The notes beneath the pieces are model-generated. The model was given only the letters and a program-made list of their open reading frames with translations, made no database searches and was not told where the DNA came from. DNA of 10,661 nucleotides, taken from contig CAKRKK010000070.1 of NCBI GenBank assembly GCA_934358235.1, positions 1-10,661 of the forward strand, in the 5' to 3' direction. Shown in pieces: positions 1 to 5,367 of the stretch (the first letter of the stretch is position 1; every line of letters begins with the position of its first letter). Source of the stretch: an uncultured Lachnospira sp. (GTDB lineage: Bacteria; Bacillota; Clostridia; Lachnospirales; Lachnospiraceae). Made by a program: the position numbers and the translations under genes.

Positions 1-978
1 GTAGTAGATGCTCTGCTTTCATTTATTCAGAAATATCCAAACTATAAATCTCCGAATGAAATGCTAGGATATACATATTACAATATGTCCATGTGGAATA
101 ATGCTATTGCCTGTTTTGAAAAGGTTGAGCAGGAATATTATTTCTTTATGTCAGATATTTATTGGATGCTGGCATGGTCGAGTGGCAAGATTAAAAATTA
201 TACTGATGAAGAAAAGTATTATCGCTTGAGCTATGAGCTTGCTCCCAAGATGCAGTTTACATTAAATAATCTTGGCTATTCATTATATAAGCAGAAGAAA
301 TATTTAGAAGCTAAGGCTATTTTTAAGCAATGTTTAGACGATAAGAAAGACTTATCCTGTGCAGCTAATAATTATGTTAGAGTTTTAATTGCTCTTGGTA
401 GAAATAAAGATGCGAAGAAATTTGTCAATTCTGGGGAATTTAAAGTTGCTAAAGCTATTAGTGACAGAGTGAAAAAGCTGGATAATCACAATGCAGCATT
501 GAAGAAATGTGATGTGGCAGTTGAACCAGATATTGGTGACGCTGACAGTACCGAGAAAGCTACAATAGATATTGGGATAAAACGACAGCAGTTCTCTAAT
601 GAAAAGCTGTTAGAGGATGAGCTTACTGCAAGAATAGAAAGTGGTATGCCAGTATTTGGCATGAACCTTAAAGTGTATAAGCGCAAAGGTGAATATGGCA
701 GACAATATAATATTCCAGTTGGAAGACTTGATTTATTGTGTGAAGATACTGCAGGAAATTTATATGTTGTCGAATTAAAGAAGGATAGAGGCTATGATGA
801 TGCCTATGAACAGACTGCACAGTATCTTGAATGGTTTGAGAAAAGTGAAAAATTCAAAGGTAAAAAAGTATATGGGATTATTTGTTTAAACAATCCAACA
901 AAGGAGATTATTACAAGAGTGCATAATGATAAGAGAATGAGATTATTTGAGTATCAGATATCTTATACAGAGTTATAA
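1..978 (+). CDS. TPR protein with C-terminal NucS-like PD-(D/E)XK nuclease domain (5' partial)
   Basis: The reading frame is open from base 1, so the true start lies upstream and the ATG at 61 is internal. The first half (about 1-440) is helical with TPR-like spacing, for example the runs around LNNLGYSLYKQKKYLEAKAIF (266-328), and probably binds a partner protein. A charged, variable linker follows (about 480-590). The last 130 residues resemble the C-terminal nuclease domain of NucS/DUF91 proteins: GRLDLL (721-738), then VVELKK (766-783), then a QTAQYLEW helix (811-834). These give the Asp, Glu-x-Lys and Gln/Tyr pattern of the PD-(D/E)XK fold. Family knowledge suggests DNA binding or cleavage in the cytoplasm. 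The substrate is unknown and a repair or defence role is inference only. The downstream neighbours are unrelated remnants, so context gives no help. The domain call is fairly sure; the function is open. Confidence 0.75.
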   Translation, partial: VVDALLSFIQKYPNYKSPNEMLGYTYYNMSMWNNAIACFEKVEQEYYFFMSDIYWMLAWSSGKIKNYTDEEKYYRLSYELAPKMQFTLNNLGYSLYKQKKYLEAKAIFKQCLDDKKDLSCAANNYVRVLIALGRNKDAKKFVNSGEFKVAKAISDRVKKLDNHNAALKKCDVAVEPDIGDADSTEKATIDIGIKRQQFSNEKLLEDELTARIESGMPVFGMNLKVYKRKGEYGRQYNIPVGRLDLLCEDTAGNLYVVELKKDRGYDDAYEQTAQYLEWFEKSEKFKGKKVYGIICLNNPTKEIITRVHNDKRMRLFEYQISYTEL

Positions 979-1016
979 TGTAAATAACCTATTGTAAATT
1001 TTTTGAAAATTTTTGT

Positions 1017-1045
1017 TTGACTTTTTGAAAAACCACCAATATAAT
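1017..1045 (+). promoter_or_regulatory. Strong sigma-70-type promoter, unit 1
   Basis: A TTGACT -35 box (1017-1022) and a perfect TATAAT -10 box (1040-1045) are separated by exactly 17 nt. This is close to the consensus for the housekeeping sigma factor. Transcription should start near 1052, which is about 3 nt before a terminator-like hairpin. The promoter therefore seems to drive either a very short RNA or, by readthrough, the region downstream. Confidence 0.7.
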
Positions 1046-1054
1046 ATATGAATG

Positions 1055-1100
1055 AACGAGTAGCAGACTAGCGTAAATCCAGTTTTGCTGCTCGTTTTTT
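1055..1100 (+). terminator. Terminator-like hairpin 1 of a putative ~50-nt RNA
   Basis: The arms 1055-1065 and 1086-1096 pair over 11 bp with one G-U wobble. The 3' arm runs into TTTTTT (1095-1100), as in an intrinsic terminator. The 20-nt apical part contains AGCGTAAATCCAG (1070-1082), which recurs with one change in hairpin 2. It starts almost at the predicted transcription start of promoter 1, so the whole product would be roughly 50 nt. No known RNA family was recognised. Confidence 0.65.
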
Positions 1101-1111
1101 GTGTGCATCTG

Positions 1112-1138
1112 TTGTCACACAATATGAAAATATATAAT
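1112..1138 (+). promoter_or_regulatory. Putative promoter, unit 2
   Basis: A perfect TATAAT (1133-1138) lies 8 nt before hairpin 2, mirroring the 10-nt gap in unit 1. The best -35 match is TTGTCA (1112-1117), but the spacing is only 15 nt, so this promoter is weaker or less certain than unit 1. The predicted start is near 1145. Confidence 0.45.
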
Positions 1139-1145
1139 GCATTTT

Positions 1146-1202
1146 AAAGTGTGTAGCTTATCAGCGTAAGTCCAGCTTATGTGATAAGTACGCACTTTTT
1201 TT
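1146..1202 (+). terminator. Terminator-like hairpin 2 of a putative ~55-nt RNA
   Basis: The arms 1146-1155 and 1189-1198 pair over 10 bp. After a single bulged G (1156), 1157-1163 pairs with 1182-1188 for 7 more bp. Seven T residues (1196-1202) follow, as in an intrinsic terminator. The loop carries AGCGTAAGTCCAG (1163-1175), identical to the hairpin 1 motif at 12 of 13 positions, while the stems themselves differ in sequence. A changing stem around a constant loop is what one expects of a selected RNA structure rather than a simple duplication. Confidence 0.65.
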
Positions 1203-1220
1203 ATGCAGAAAAAGGAGGCT

Positions 1221-1262
1221 AAATCCGCTCCGCACCAAAGGGCTCGGATTTTGCTTTGCAAA
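1221..1262 (+). repeat. Inverted repeats ahead of a strong ribosome binding site
   Basis: AAATCCG (1221-1227) is complementary to CGGATTT (1245-1251). Immediately after, TTTTGC and GCAAAA (about 1249-1263) form a second short hairpin. An AGGAGG-type site sits just before the block (1213-1218) and another just after (1265-1271). The arrangement resembles a leader of an accessory or mobile-element gene whose coding region has been lost. That origin is inference. Confidence 0.35.
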
Positions 1263-1277
1263 ACAAGGAGGATTAAG

Positions 1278-1319
1278 ATGGCAGAAAGTAATATGACGTC
1301 AAGAGAAATGAAAAATTAG
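1278..1319 (+). pseudogene. 13-codon ORF with a strong RBS, probably a decapitated gene start
   Basis: A very good Shine-Dalgarno sequence (AAGGAGG, 1265-1271) sits 6 nt before an ATG that reads MAESNMTSREMKN and then stops. Such a site is not expected in front of meaningless sequence. It may be the beginning of a lost gene or a short leader peptide. The family was not identified. The next 20 nt lead straight into another truncated gene start. Confidence 0.3.
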
Positions 1320-1343
1320 AATTATAGAATAGGTGGAGAACAG

Positions 1344-1385
1344 ATGGATTTAGAAACGTGTTTCGAAAAAATGAAACTGTTATGA
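1344..1385 (+). pseudogene. Remnant of a pyridoxamine-phosphate-oxidase-like gene (N-terminal 13 codons)
   Basis: An AGGTGG site (1331-1336) is followed by an ATG reading MDLETCFEKMKLL and a stop. From memory, this N-terminal pattern is typical of small FMN-binding split-barrel proteins of the pyridoxamine 5'-phosphate oxidase type found in clostridia. Those proteins are about 130-150 residues long, so this would be only their first tenth. The match is too short to be firm. It could also be a leader peptide. Confidence 0.3.
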
Positions 1386-1400
1386 AAACTGTCCGCTTAA

Positions 1401-1619
1401 AGCGGTGTGTTTATATTTCCGAATAAAAGAGCTGCTGAGCTTGCAGTACAGACAGTAAAGCAATATAAAGAAAAGACAAAATCAAAGATAAAAGAAAAAA
1501 TTGAGGAAGCAGATGTTATTATAATAGGGGCTGGTGCAGGATTTTCCACATCAGCCGGTTTCGTGTATAATGGTGAAAGATTTGAAAAATATAAAAGAGA
1601 GGAAAACTATGATAAATGA
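1401..1619 (+). pseudogene. Macrodomain remnant joined to a Sir2-like N-terminus
   Basis: The frame reads SGVFIFPNKRAAELAVQTV at its start. This resembles the late segment of macrodomain ADP-ribose hydrolases, which usually reads S-x-G-V-F-x-F-P with A-A-x-x-A following. About 20 residues later it reads EADVIIIGAGAGFSTSAGF (about 1507-1563), the NAD-binding N-terminus of Sir2-family deacylases or ADP-ribosyltransferases (GAGxS...G). The frame stops at 1619, about 20 residues after that motif. Most of both proteins is missing, and a stop codon (1398-1400) sits directly upstream of the macrodomain piece. In many Firmicutes macrodomain and Sir2 genes are adjacent, so this is best read as a deletion scar of such a pair. 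The 3' end overlaps the nitroreductase start by 11 nt, so translational coupling is possible. Confidence 0.55.
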
Positions 1620-2199
1620 AATTGAAAATAGAAGAAGTATAAGAAAATACAAAGCAGATAACATTGACAGGAAACTGATTGAGGATATGATATATAGTGC
1701 TTCACTTGCACCATCTGCCAAAAACAGGCAGCCATGGAAATTTATTGTGTATCAGGGAGAAGAAAAAGATAAATTAGTTTCTGTTATGCGTAAGGGTATT
1801 GAAACGGAAAAAAGTACACATAAACTTATGCCAGAATGGGCATTTGCCATACCTGATGCTGAAAATACAGTAAGAATAATGCAGGAGGCTCCTTGTCTTA
1901 TAGCAGTTCTTAATACTAACCAGCATACACCATTTGAATGTATTCAAGGAGAAAATCGGATAGTTGAGATATGTGATTCCTTATCCATAGGTGCAGCCAT
2001 CGAAAACCTGTTATTGACAGCAACGAGTCATGGATTAGGTACGTTATGGATTGCAAATACGTGCTTTGCATATAATGAGTTGACCGCTTTTATTGGAACA
2101 GATAATCAGTTGACAGGAATTGTTGCAGTTGGATTGGCAAATGAAAGTCCAGCGAAAAGACCACGAAAACCATTGAGTGACATTATAGATTATAGATAA
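1609..2199 (+). CDS. Nitroreductase-family FMN oxidoreductase
   Basis: The 196-residue product is a typical length for a single-domain nitroreductase, a cytoplasmic flavoenzyme using NAD(P)H to reduce nitro compounds, quinones or related acceptors. Visible family motifs are RRSIRKY (residues 8-14), which contacts the FMN phosphate, APSAKNRQPW (34-43), and HGLGTLWI (141-148). The C-terminal KRPRKPLSDII segment is also usual. An open frame extends back to 1534, but the ATG at 1609 is chosen because AGAGAGGA precedes it and the RRSIR motif then falls at the usual place near the N-terminus. The true substrate cannot be told from sequence. It lies behind broken genes and probably depends on readthrough from the promoters near 1017-1138, since no separate promoter is evident. 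It looks intact. Confidence 0.85.
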   Translation: MINEIENRRSIRKYKADNIDRKLIEDMIYSASLAPSAKNRQPWKFIVYQGEEKDKLVSVMRKGIETEKSTHKLMPEWAFAIPDAENTVRIMQEAPCLIAVLNTNQHTPFECIQGENRIVEICDSLSIGAAIENLLLTATSHGLGTLWIANTCFAYNELTAFIGTDNQLTGIVAVGLANESPAKRPRKPLSDIIDYR

Positions 2200-2253
2200 G
2201 TGAATAAATTAGAAGTAAACAGCCTGCATAATAGAGGGCTGGCTTGTATAAAA

Positions 2254-2283
2254 GTATGAATGTAATAAGTGTGAATGTAATAA
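2254..2283 (+). repeat. Tandem 15-nt direct repeat upstream of the Cys-rich gene
   Basis: GTATGAATGTAATAA (2254-2268) is followed without a gap by GTGTGAATGTAATAA (2269-2283), a 14 of 15 match. The second copy runs into the ribosome binding site AAGGAG (2282-2287) of the next gene. It may be a small slippage duplication or a protein binding site. Confidence 0.6.
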
Positions 2284-2293
2284 GGAGATTCAT

Positions 2294-2548
2294 ATGCAGA
2301 ACAGTTACCGTTATTTTAAGAATGAACAATGTAAGTACTTTCCATGTCACAAGATAGAAGAGGGGCAGGACTTTAACTGCCTCTTTTGCTATTGTCCGCT
2401 GAATCAGTATGAGGATTGTCCGGGAAATCCGCGTATAATCGAGCGGGAAAGTGGAAAGAAGATTAAGGATTGCACGAATTGTACATTTCCACATATGCCA
2501 GAGAATTATGATTATATAGTACATTTTTTATCCAATAAGATGAAATAA
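2294..2548 (+). CDS. Cysteine-rich small domain protein, associated with cobalamin genes
   Basis: This 84-residue protein contains eight cysteines (C13, C18, C29, C32, C34, C42, C60, C63) in a CHK...CLFCYCPL...DCTNC pattern. It matches what I know of the cysteine-rich small domain family (Pfam PF04071), whose members often sit in cobalamin clusters. The arrangement suggests metal or iron-sulfur binding, but the function is not established. There is no signal peptide or membrane segment, so it is probably cytoplasmic. AAGGAG lies 6 nt before the ATG. It lies about 90 bp before the cobalamin riboswitch and reads toward it, so the riboswitch does not control it directly. Its presence supports the view that this is a B12 locus. 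Confidence 0.8.
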   Translation: MQNSYRYFKNEQCKYFPCHKIEEGQDFNCLFCYCPLNQYEDCPGNPRIIERESGKKIKDCTNCTFPHMPENYDYIVHFLSNKMK

Positions 2549-2588
2549 CTATCTTGCATTTAAAGGGATTATATGGAATAATATATCA

Positions 2589-2616
2589 TTATAATTATAT
2601 TTTGAGTAATTATAAT
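2589..2616 (+). promoter_or_regulatory. Possible promoter of the riboswitch operon
   Basis: A perfect TATAAT (2611-2616) lies 22 nt before the first paired base of the riboswitch, which would leave a leader of about 16 nt. No convincing -35 box is present; TTATAA (2589-2594) at 16 nt is the best. The whole 2549-2638 stretch is very A/T-rich, so other -10-like sites exist (TATAAT at 2590-2595). Confidence 0.35.
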
Positions 2617-2638
2617 AAAGATGATAACGAAATAATCA

Positions 2639-2820
2639 CTGTAAACGAAGCTGTTAGCAAGTAGTATTGGCTGCTAATTGCTTCAGGGAATCAGGTGCGA
2701 ATCCTGAACAGTTCCGCTGCTGTATACAGGGAGGCGGTATCCATTATGCCACTGGAGAGTAATACAATCCGGGAAGGCGGATATCACTTATGAGCTGTGA
2801 GTCAGAAGACCGGTTTACAG
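2639..2820 (+). ncRNA. Cobalamin riboswitch aptamer
   Basis: The element is closed by a perfect 8-bp P1 stem, CTGTAAAC (2639-2646) with GTTTACAG (2813-2820). Inside are the conserved blocks of B12-sensing RNAs: a peripheral hairpin closed by GAAGC/GCTTC (2647-2684), GGGAATCAGGTGCGAATCC (2686-2704), the B12 box GCCACTG (2748-2754), GGGAAGGCGG (2771-2780) and the closing AGAAGACC (2804-2811). It binds a corrinoid, probably adenosyl- or another cobalamin; the ligand form cannot be read with confidence. It lies just before a terminator and a corrinoid uptake and synthesis operon, so ligand binding should reduce expression of all downstream genes. Confidence 0.95.
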
Positions 2821-2829
2821 GCAGAGTCA

Positions 2830-2866
2830 CAATAGTCGTTGCGAGAACAACAGACTATTGATTTTT
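2830..2866 (+). terminator. Intrinsic terminator, likely the riboswitch expression platform
   Basis: CAATAGTCGTTG (2830-2841) pairs with CAAC (2848-2851) and GACTATTG (2853-2860), giving 12 bp with one bulged A (2852) and a 6-nt loop. ATTTTTA follows. It starts 9 nt after P1, which is the expected place for the on/off hairpin. The T-tract is only five bases long. I could not identify the competing antiterminator pairing. Confidence 0.7.
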
Positions 2867-2870
2867 ATGC

Positions 2871-2911
2871 CGGCATATATAAAACATAAGCATATCTGCA
2901 TATATGTGCCG
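2871..2911 (+). other. Second leader hairpin between terminator and first gene
   Basis: CGGCATATATA (2871-2881) pairs with TATATGTGCCG (2901-2911) over 11 bp with one G-U wobble and a 19-nt loop. TTCCTTTCT follows, which is a poor terminator tail. It may stabilise the operon mRNA, or be a second control point. It ends about 70 nt before the start codon of the binding protein and does not cover its RBS. Confidence 0.5.
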
Positions 2912-2979
2912 TTCCTTTCTGCAGAGAATGACGCAATCATCAAGACATCTTCATAAGAAAAAGGAAAGGAAAAGAAAAA

Positions 2980-4164
2980 ATGAAGAAAAAAAGATTTCTG
3001 GCACTATTGCTTGTGCTGGTAATGCTTGTATCAACTTTAGTAATGGGTGGATGTGGTACAGGCTCAGGAAACAATGCGGATAATGGAAACAATTATGATG
3101 GTCAGTTAGTATTCGACCATTCAATGGAGCTTAAGTATGCAAAGCTTTTTTCTGTAGATTATTATAAGGGCGGTTATAAGCTGCTTACTATAACTAACAG
3201 AGATGAAGATACAGCTATTGTATCAAAGCAGTCTAAGATATTACTTGTTCCAGATGGAATGTCTACACCATCAGGGGTAGATGCAGATACATTAGTGTTA
3301 AAGGCTCCTGTAACTAACATGCTTGTATCATCTACACCAGTTACATCACTTATGAATGCAAGTAACTGTCTTTCAGGCATAAGCCAGGTTACTTATGATA
3401 AGAAGTCCTGGTACATAGATGCTGTAAAGAAAGCCTTTGATGATGGAAAGCTTACTTATGTTGGCGATTATAAGGCTCCTGATTATGAATCAATCATAGC
3501 AGGTTCACCTTCACTTGCCATATACTCAACTATGCTTACAAGTGTGCCTGACGTTGCAGCTAAGTTAAAGGAGCTGGGTGTTAATTATATATTAGATCAG
3601 TCTACTTATGAGGATCATCCTTTAGGAAGGGTAGAGTGGGCTAAGCTATATGCTGCGCTTTGCAATGAAGAGGAGGCTGCAACAACTATGTTTAATGAAC
3701 AGGCAGCTTATGTGGATACTCTTTCTAAGGCACAGAATACAGGAAAGTCTGTAGCAGTATTTTATATAACCTCAAAGGGAAAGCTGTATGTAAGAAATGC
3801 AGGTGATTATCTTGCACAGATGGTTAACATAGCAGGTGGTAACTATATATTCTCTGATCTTAACGCAGATAAGACTGGAACACAGGAGCTTGGAATAGAA
3901 AGCTTCTATGAGAAGGCAAAGGATGCAGATTATGTTATATATGTATGGAGCTTAGGTGGTAAGCCATCAACTCTGTCAGATTTTACATCTTATAACAGTG
4001 TACTTTCTGATTTAAAGGCAGTTAAGGATGGCAATGTATGGTGTACAACACCAGATTTCTTCCAGATTGCAGATACAATCGGAAGTATGATTAATGATAT
4101 TAACCTTATGCTTAATGCAGATGCTGATACAACAGAGCTTACATACTTAAAGAAGTTGAAATAA
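2980..4164 (+). CDS. Corrinoid (BtuF/siderophore-type) ABC transporter substrate-binding lipoprotein
   Basis: This 394-residue protein begins with a lipoprotein signal: MKKKRF, a hydrophobic stretch, then MGGC with the lipidated Cys at 25. A Ser/Gly/Asn-rich linker follows (26-40). The rest resembles periplasmic binding proteins for iron-siderophores and cobalamin (PF01497 type). It has an N-terminal lobe, a central segment with HPLGRVEWAKLYAAL (about 214-228), and a C-terminal lobe with DADYVIYVWSLGG (about 315-327) and a VKDGNVW segment. It should be anchored outside the membrane and deliver ligand to the permease encoded next. AGGAAAGG upstream fixes the ATG at 2980. Its place as first gene behind a B12 riboswitch argues for a corrinoid ligand such as cobalamin or cobinamide. 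Iron chelates are the family alternative, and substrate residues cannot be proven from sequence alone. Confidence 0.85.
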   Translation: MKKKRFLALLLVLVMLVSTLVMGGCGTGSGNNADNGNNYDGQLVFDHSMELKYAKLFSVDYYKGGYKLLTITNRDEDTAIVSKQSKILLVPDGMSTPSGVDADTLVLKAPVTNMLVSSTPVTSLMNASNCLSGISQVTYDKKSWYIDAVKKAFDDGKLTYVGDYKAPDYESIIAGSPSLAIYSTMLTSVPDVAAKLKELGVNYILDQSTYEDHPLGRVEWAKLYAALCNEEEAATTMFNEQAAYVDTLSKAQNTGKSVAVFYITSKGKLYVRNAGDYLAQMVNIAGGNYIFSDLNADKTGTQELGIESFYEKAKDADYVIYVWSLGGKPSTLSDFTSYNSVLSDLKAVKDGNVWCTTPDFFQIADTIGSMINDINLMLNADADTTELTYLKKLK

Positions 4165-4185
4165 AATAATGTAAATTATAATTAG

Positions 4186-4230
4186 TGACTGTCATATTGA
4201 GTATGTATTACTTAATATGGCAGTCATTTT
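4186..4230 (+). terminator. Strong intercistronic hairpin after the binding-protein gene
   Basis: The arms 4186-4203 and 4209-4226 pair over 18 bp with two G-U wobbles and a 5-nt loop, followed by TTTT (4227-4230). The stem is very strong but the T-tract is short, so this is probably a leaky terminator or an RNA-stabilising structure. It would let the abundant binding protein be made in excess over the permease and ATPase, as is common in ABC operons. Confidence 0.65.
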
Positions 4231-4293
4231 GCCAATAAATATGAATACACACAGACTCGTTATGCACAAAATATGTGCAAAAATGGAGATAGT

Positions 4294-5316
4294 ATGAATA
4301 ATAACAGATTTAAACAAATATTCCGTTATCAGTTTGTTTATGCAATGCTGATTGTATTAATGATAATGGCAGTAATATTTAATATAAATACAGGAAATAT
4401 ACATATATCCCCGGCGCGGATATTCAGGATTATATTTCTTAAAGGAGATATGGGAACACCGGAGTATAACATTATATGGAAGATACGTCTTCCAAGATTA
4501 TGTATGGCTGCTATATTGGGCGGGGCGTTAGCATTATCAGGCTTCTTGTTACAGACCTTTTTCAGGAATCCAATAGCAGGACCTTTTGTTCTTGGTATAT
4601 CCTCAGGAGCTAAAATGTTTGTCGCGATTACGATGATATTTTTATTAAACTATATTTCAGGCATGCCACTATGGGCACAGGTTGCAGCAGCATTTGCAGG
4701 CTCAATTATTGCAATGCTTTATGTATTGCTATTTGCCAATAAGGTAAAAAGCATGTCTATGCTTTTAGTTGTCGGAATAATGATAAGCTATATTTGTTCA
4801 GCAATAACAGATCTTTGTATAACCTTTGCTAATGATTCTGATATTGCTAATCTTACACATTGGGCGATGGGAAGCTTTTCCGGAAGCTCCTGGTCAGGTG
4901 TAAGGCTGGCTGCAGGTGTTGTATTTCCAGCGGCGCTCGTGACATTTTTGTTTTCAAAGCCGATAAGTGCATATCTGCTGGGGGAAGGCTATGCTAAGAG
5001 CATGGGAATTAATATAAGCTTCTTCAGGGTATGTATCATATTGCTTTCAAGCCTTTTGTCAGCCTGTGTTACAGCACTTGCCGGACCTATTTCATTTGTA
5101 GGAATAGCGGTTCCTCATATTACAAGATTATCATTAAAGACTACCAAGCCTTTGATTACGATTCCGGCGATATTTTTAAGCGGCTCAGTATTCTGTATGT
5201 TTTGTGATCTTATTGCCAGGACAATATTCTCACCCTCTGAGCTTGCGATAGGAACTGTAACGGCAGTATTTGGAGCACCTGTTGTTATCTGGCTTATGGT
5301 AAAACAGAAGAAGTAG
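4294..5316 (+). CDS. FecCD/BtuC-type ABC transporter permease
   Basis: The 340-residue product is the usual length for this family of cobalamin and iron-chelate permeases and is rich in membrane segments throughout. Motifs seen include RLPR before the third hydrophobic stretch, GFLLQTFFRNPIAGPFVLGI (about 80-99), AGPISFVGIAVPHITR (about 260-275, the loop contacting the ATPase) and ELAIGTVTAVFGAPVVIWLM at the C-terminus. It acts as a membrane homodimer that receives ligand from the lipoprotein. An in-frame ATG exists at 4273, but the ATG at 4294 is preferred because GGAGA (4285-4289) sits at the right distance before it and hydrophobic segment 1 follows soon after. A leaky terminator precedes it and the ATPase gene follows after 51 nt. 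Confidence 0.9.
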   Translation: MNNNRFKQIFRYQFVYAMLIVLMIMAVIFNINTGNIHISPARIFRIIFLKGDMGTPEYNIIWKIRLPRLCMAAILGGALALSGFLLQTFFRNPIAGPFVLGISSGAKMFVAITMIFLLNYISGMPLWAQVAAAFAGSIIAMLYVLLFANKVKSMSMLLVVGIMISYICSAITDLCITFANDSDIANLTHWAMGSFSGSSWSGVRLAAGVVFPAALVTFLFSKPISAYLLGEGYAKSMGINISFFRVCIILLSSLLSACVTALAGPISFVGIAVPHITRLSLKTTKPLITIPAIFLSGSVFCMFCDLIARTIFSPSELAIGTVTAVFGAPVVIWLMVKQKK

Positions 5317-5367
5317 GTTAGTGAGAAAACATGTGCAGAAATAAGGGCTGATGTATTGGAGAAATGT

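Noticed and set aside
1055..1203. Twin hairpins as a T-box, preQ1 or other named riboswitch, or as integron attC sites
   Set aside because: None of the conserved sequence blocks of those elements is present. The hairpins are also too short for T-box leaders and lack attC-type core sites.
1534..1608. 25-codon N-terminal extension of the nitroreductase
   Set aside because: The extension overlaps the Sir2 remnant in another frame, resembles no nitroreductase N-terminus, and the ATG at 1609 has a better RBS.
2183..2524. Minus-strand hydrophobic open frame of 113 codons
   Set aside because: It is antisense to the Cys-rich gene and the A/T-rich spacer. Its hydrophobicity comes from the A/T-rich complementary strand, and the plus-strand protein has conserved cysteines.
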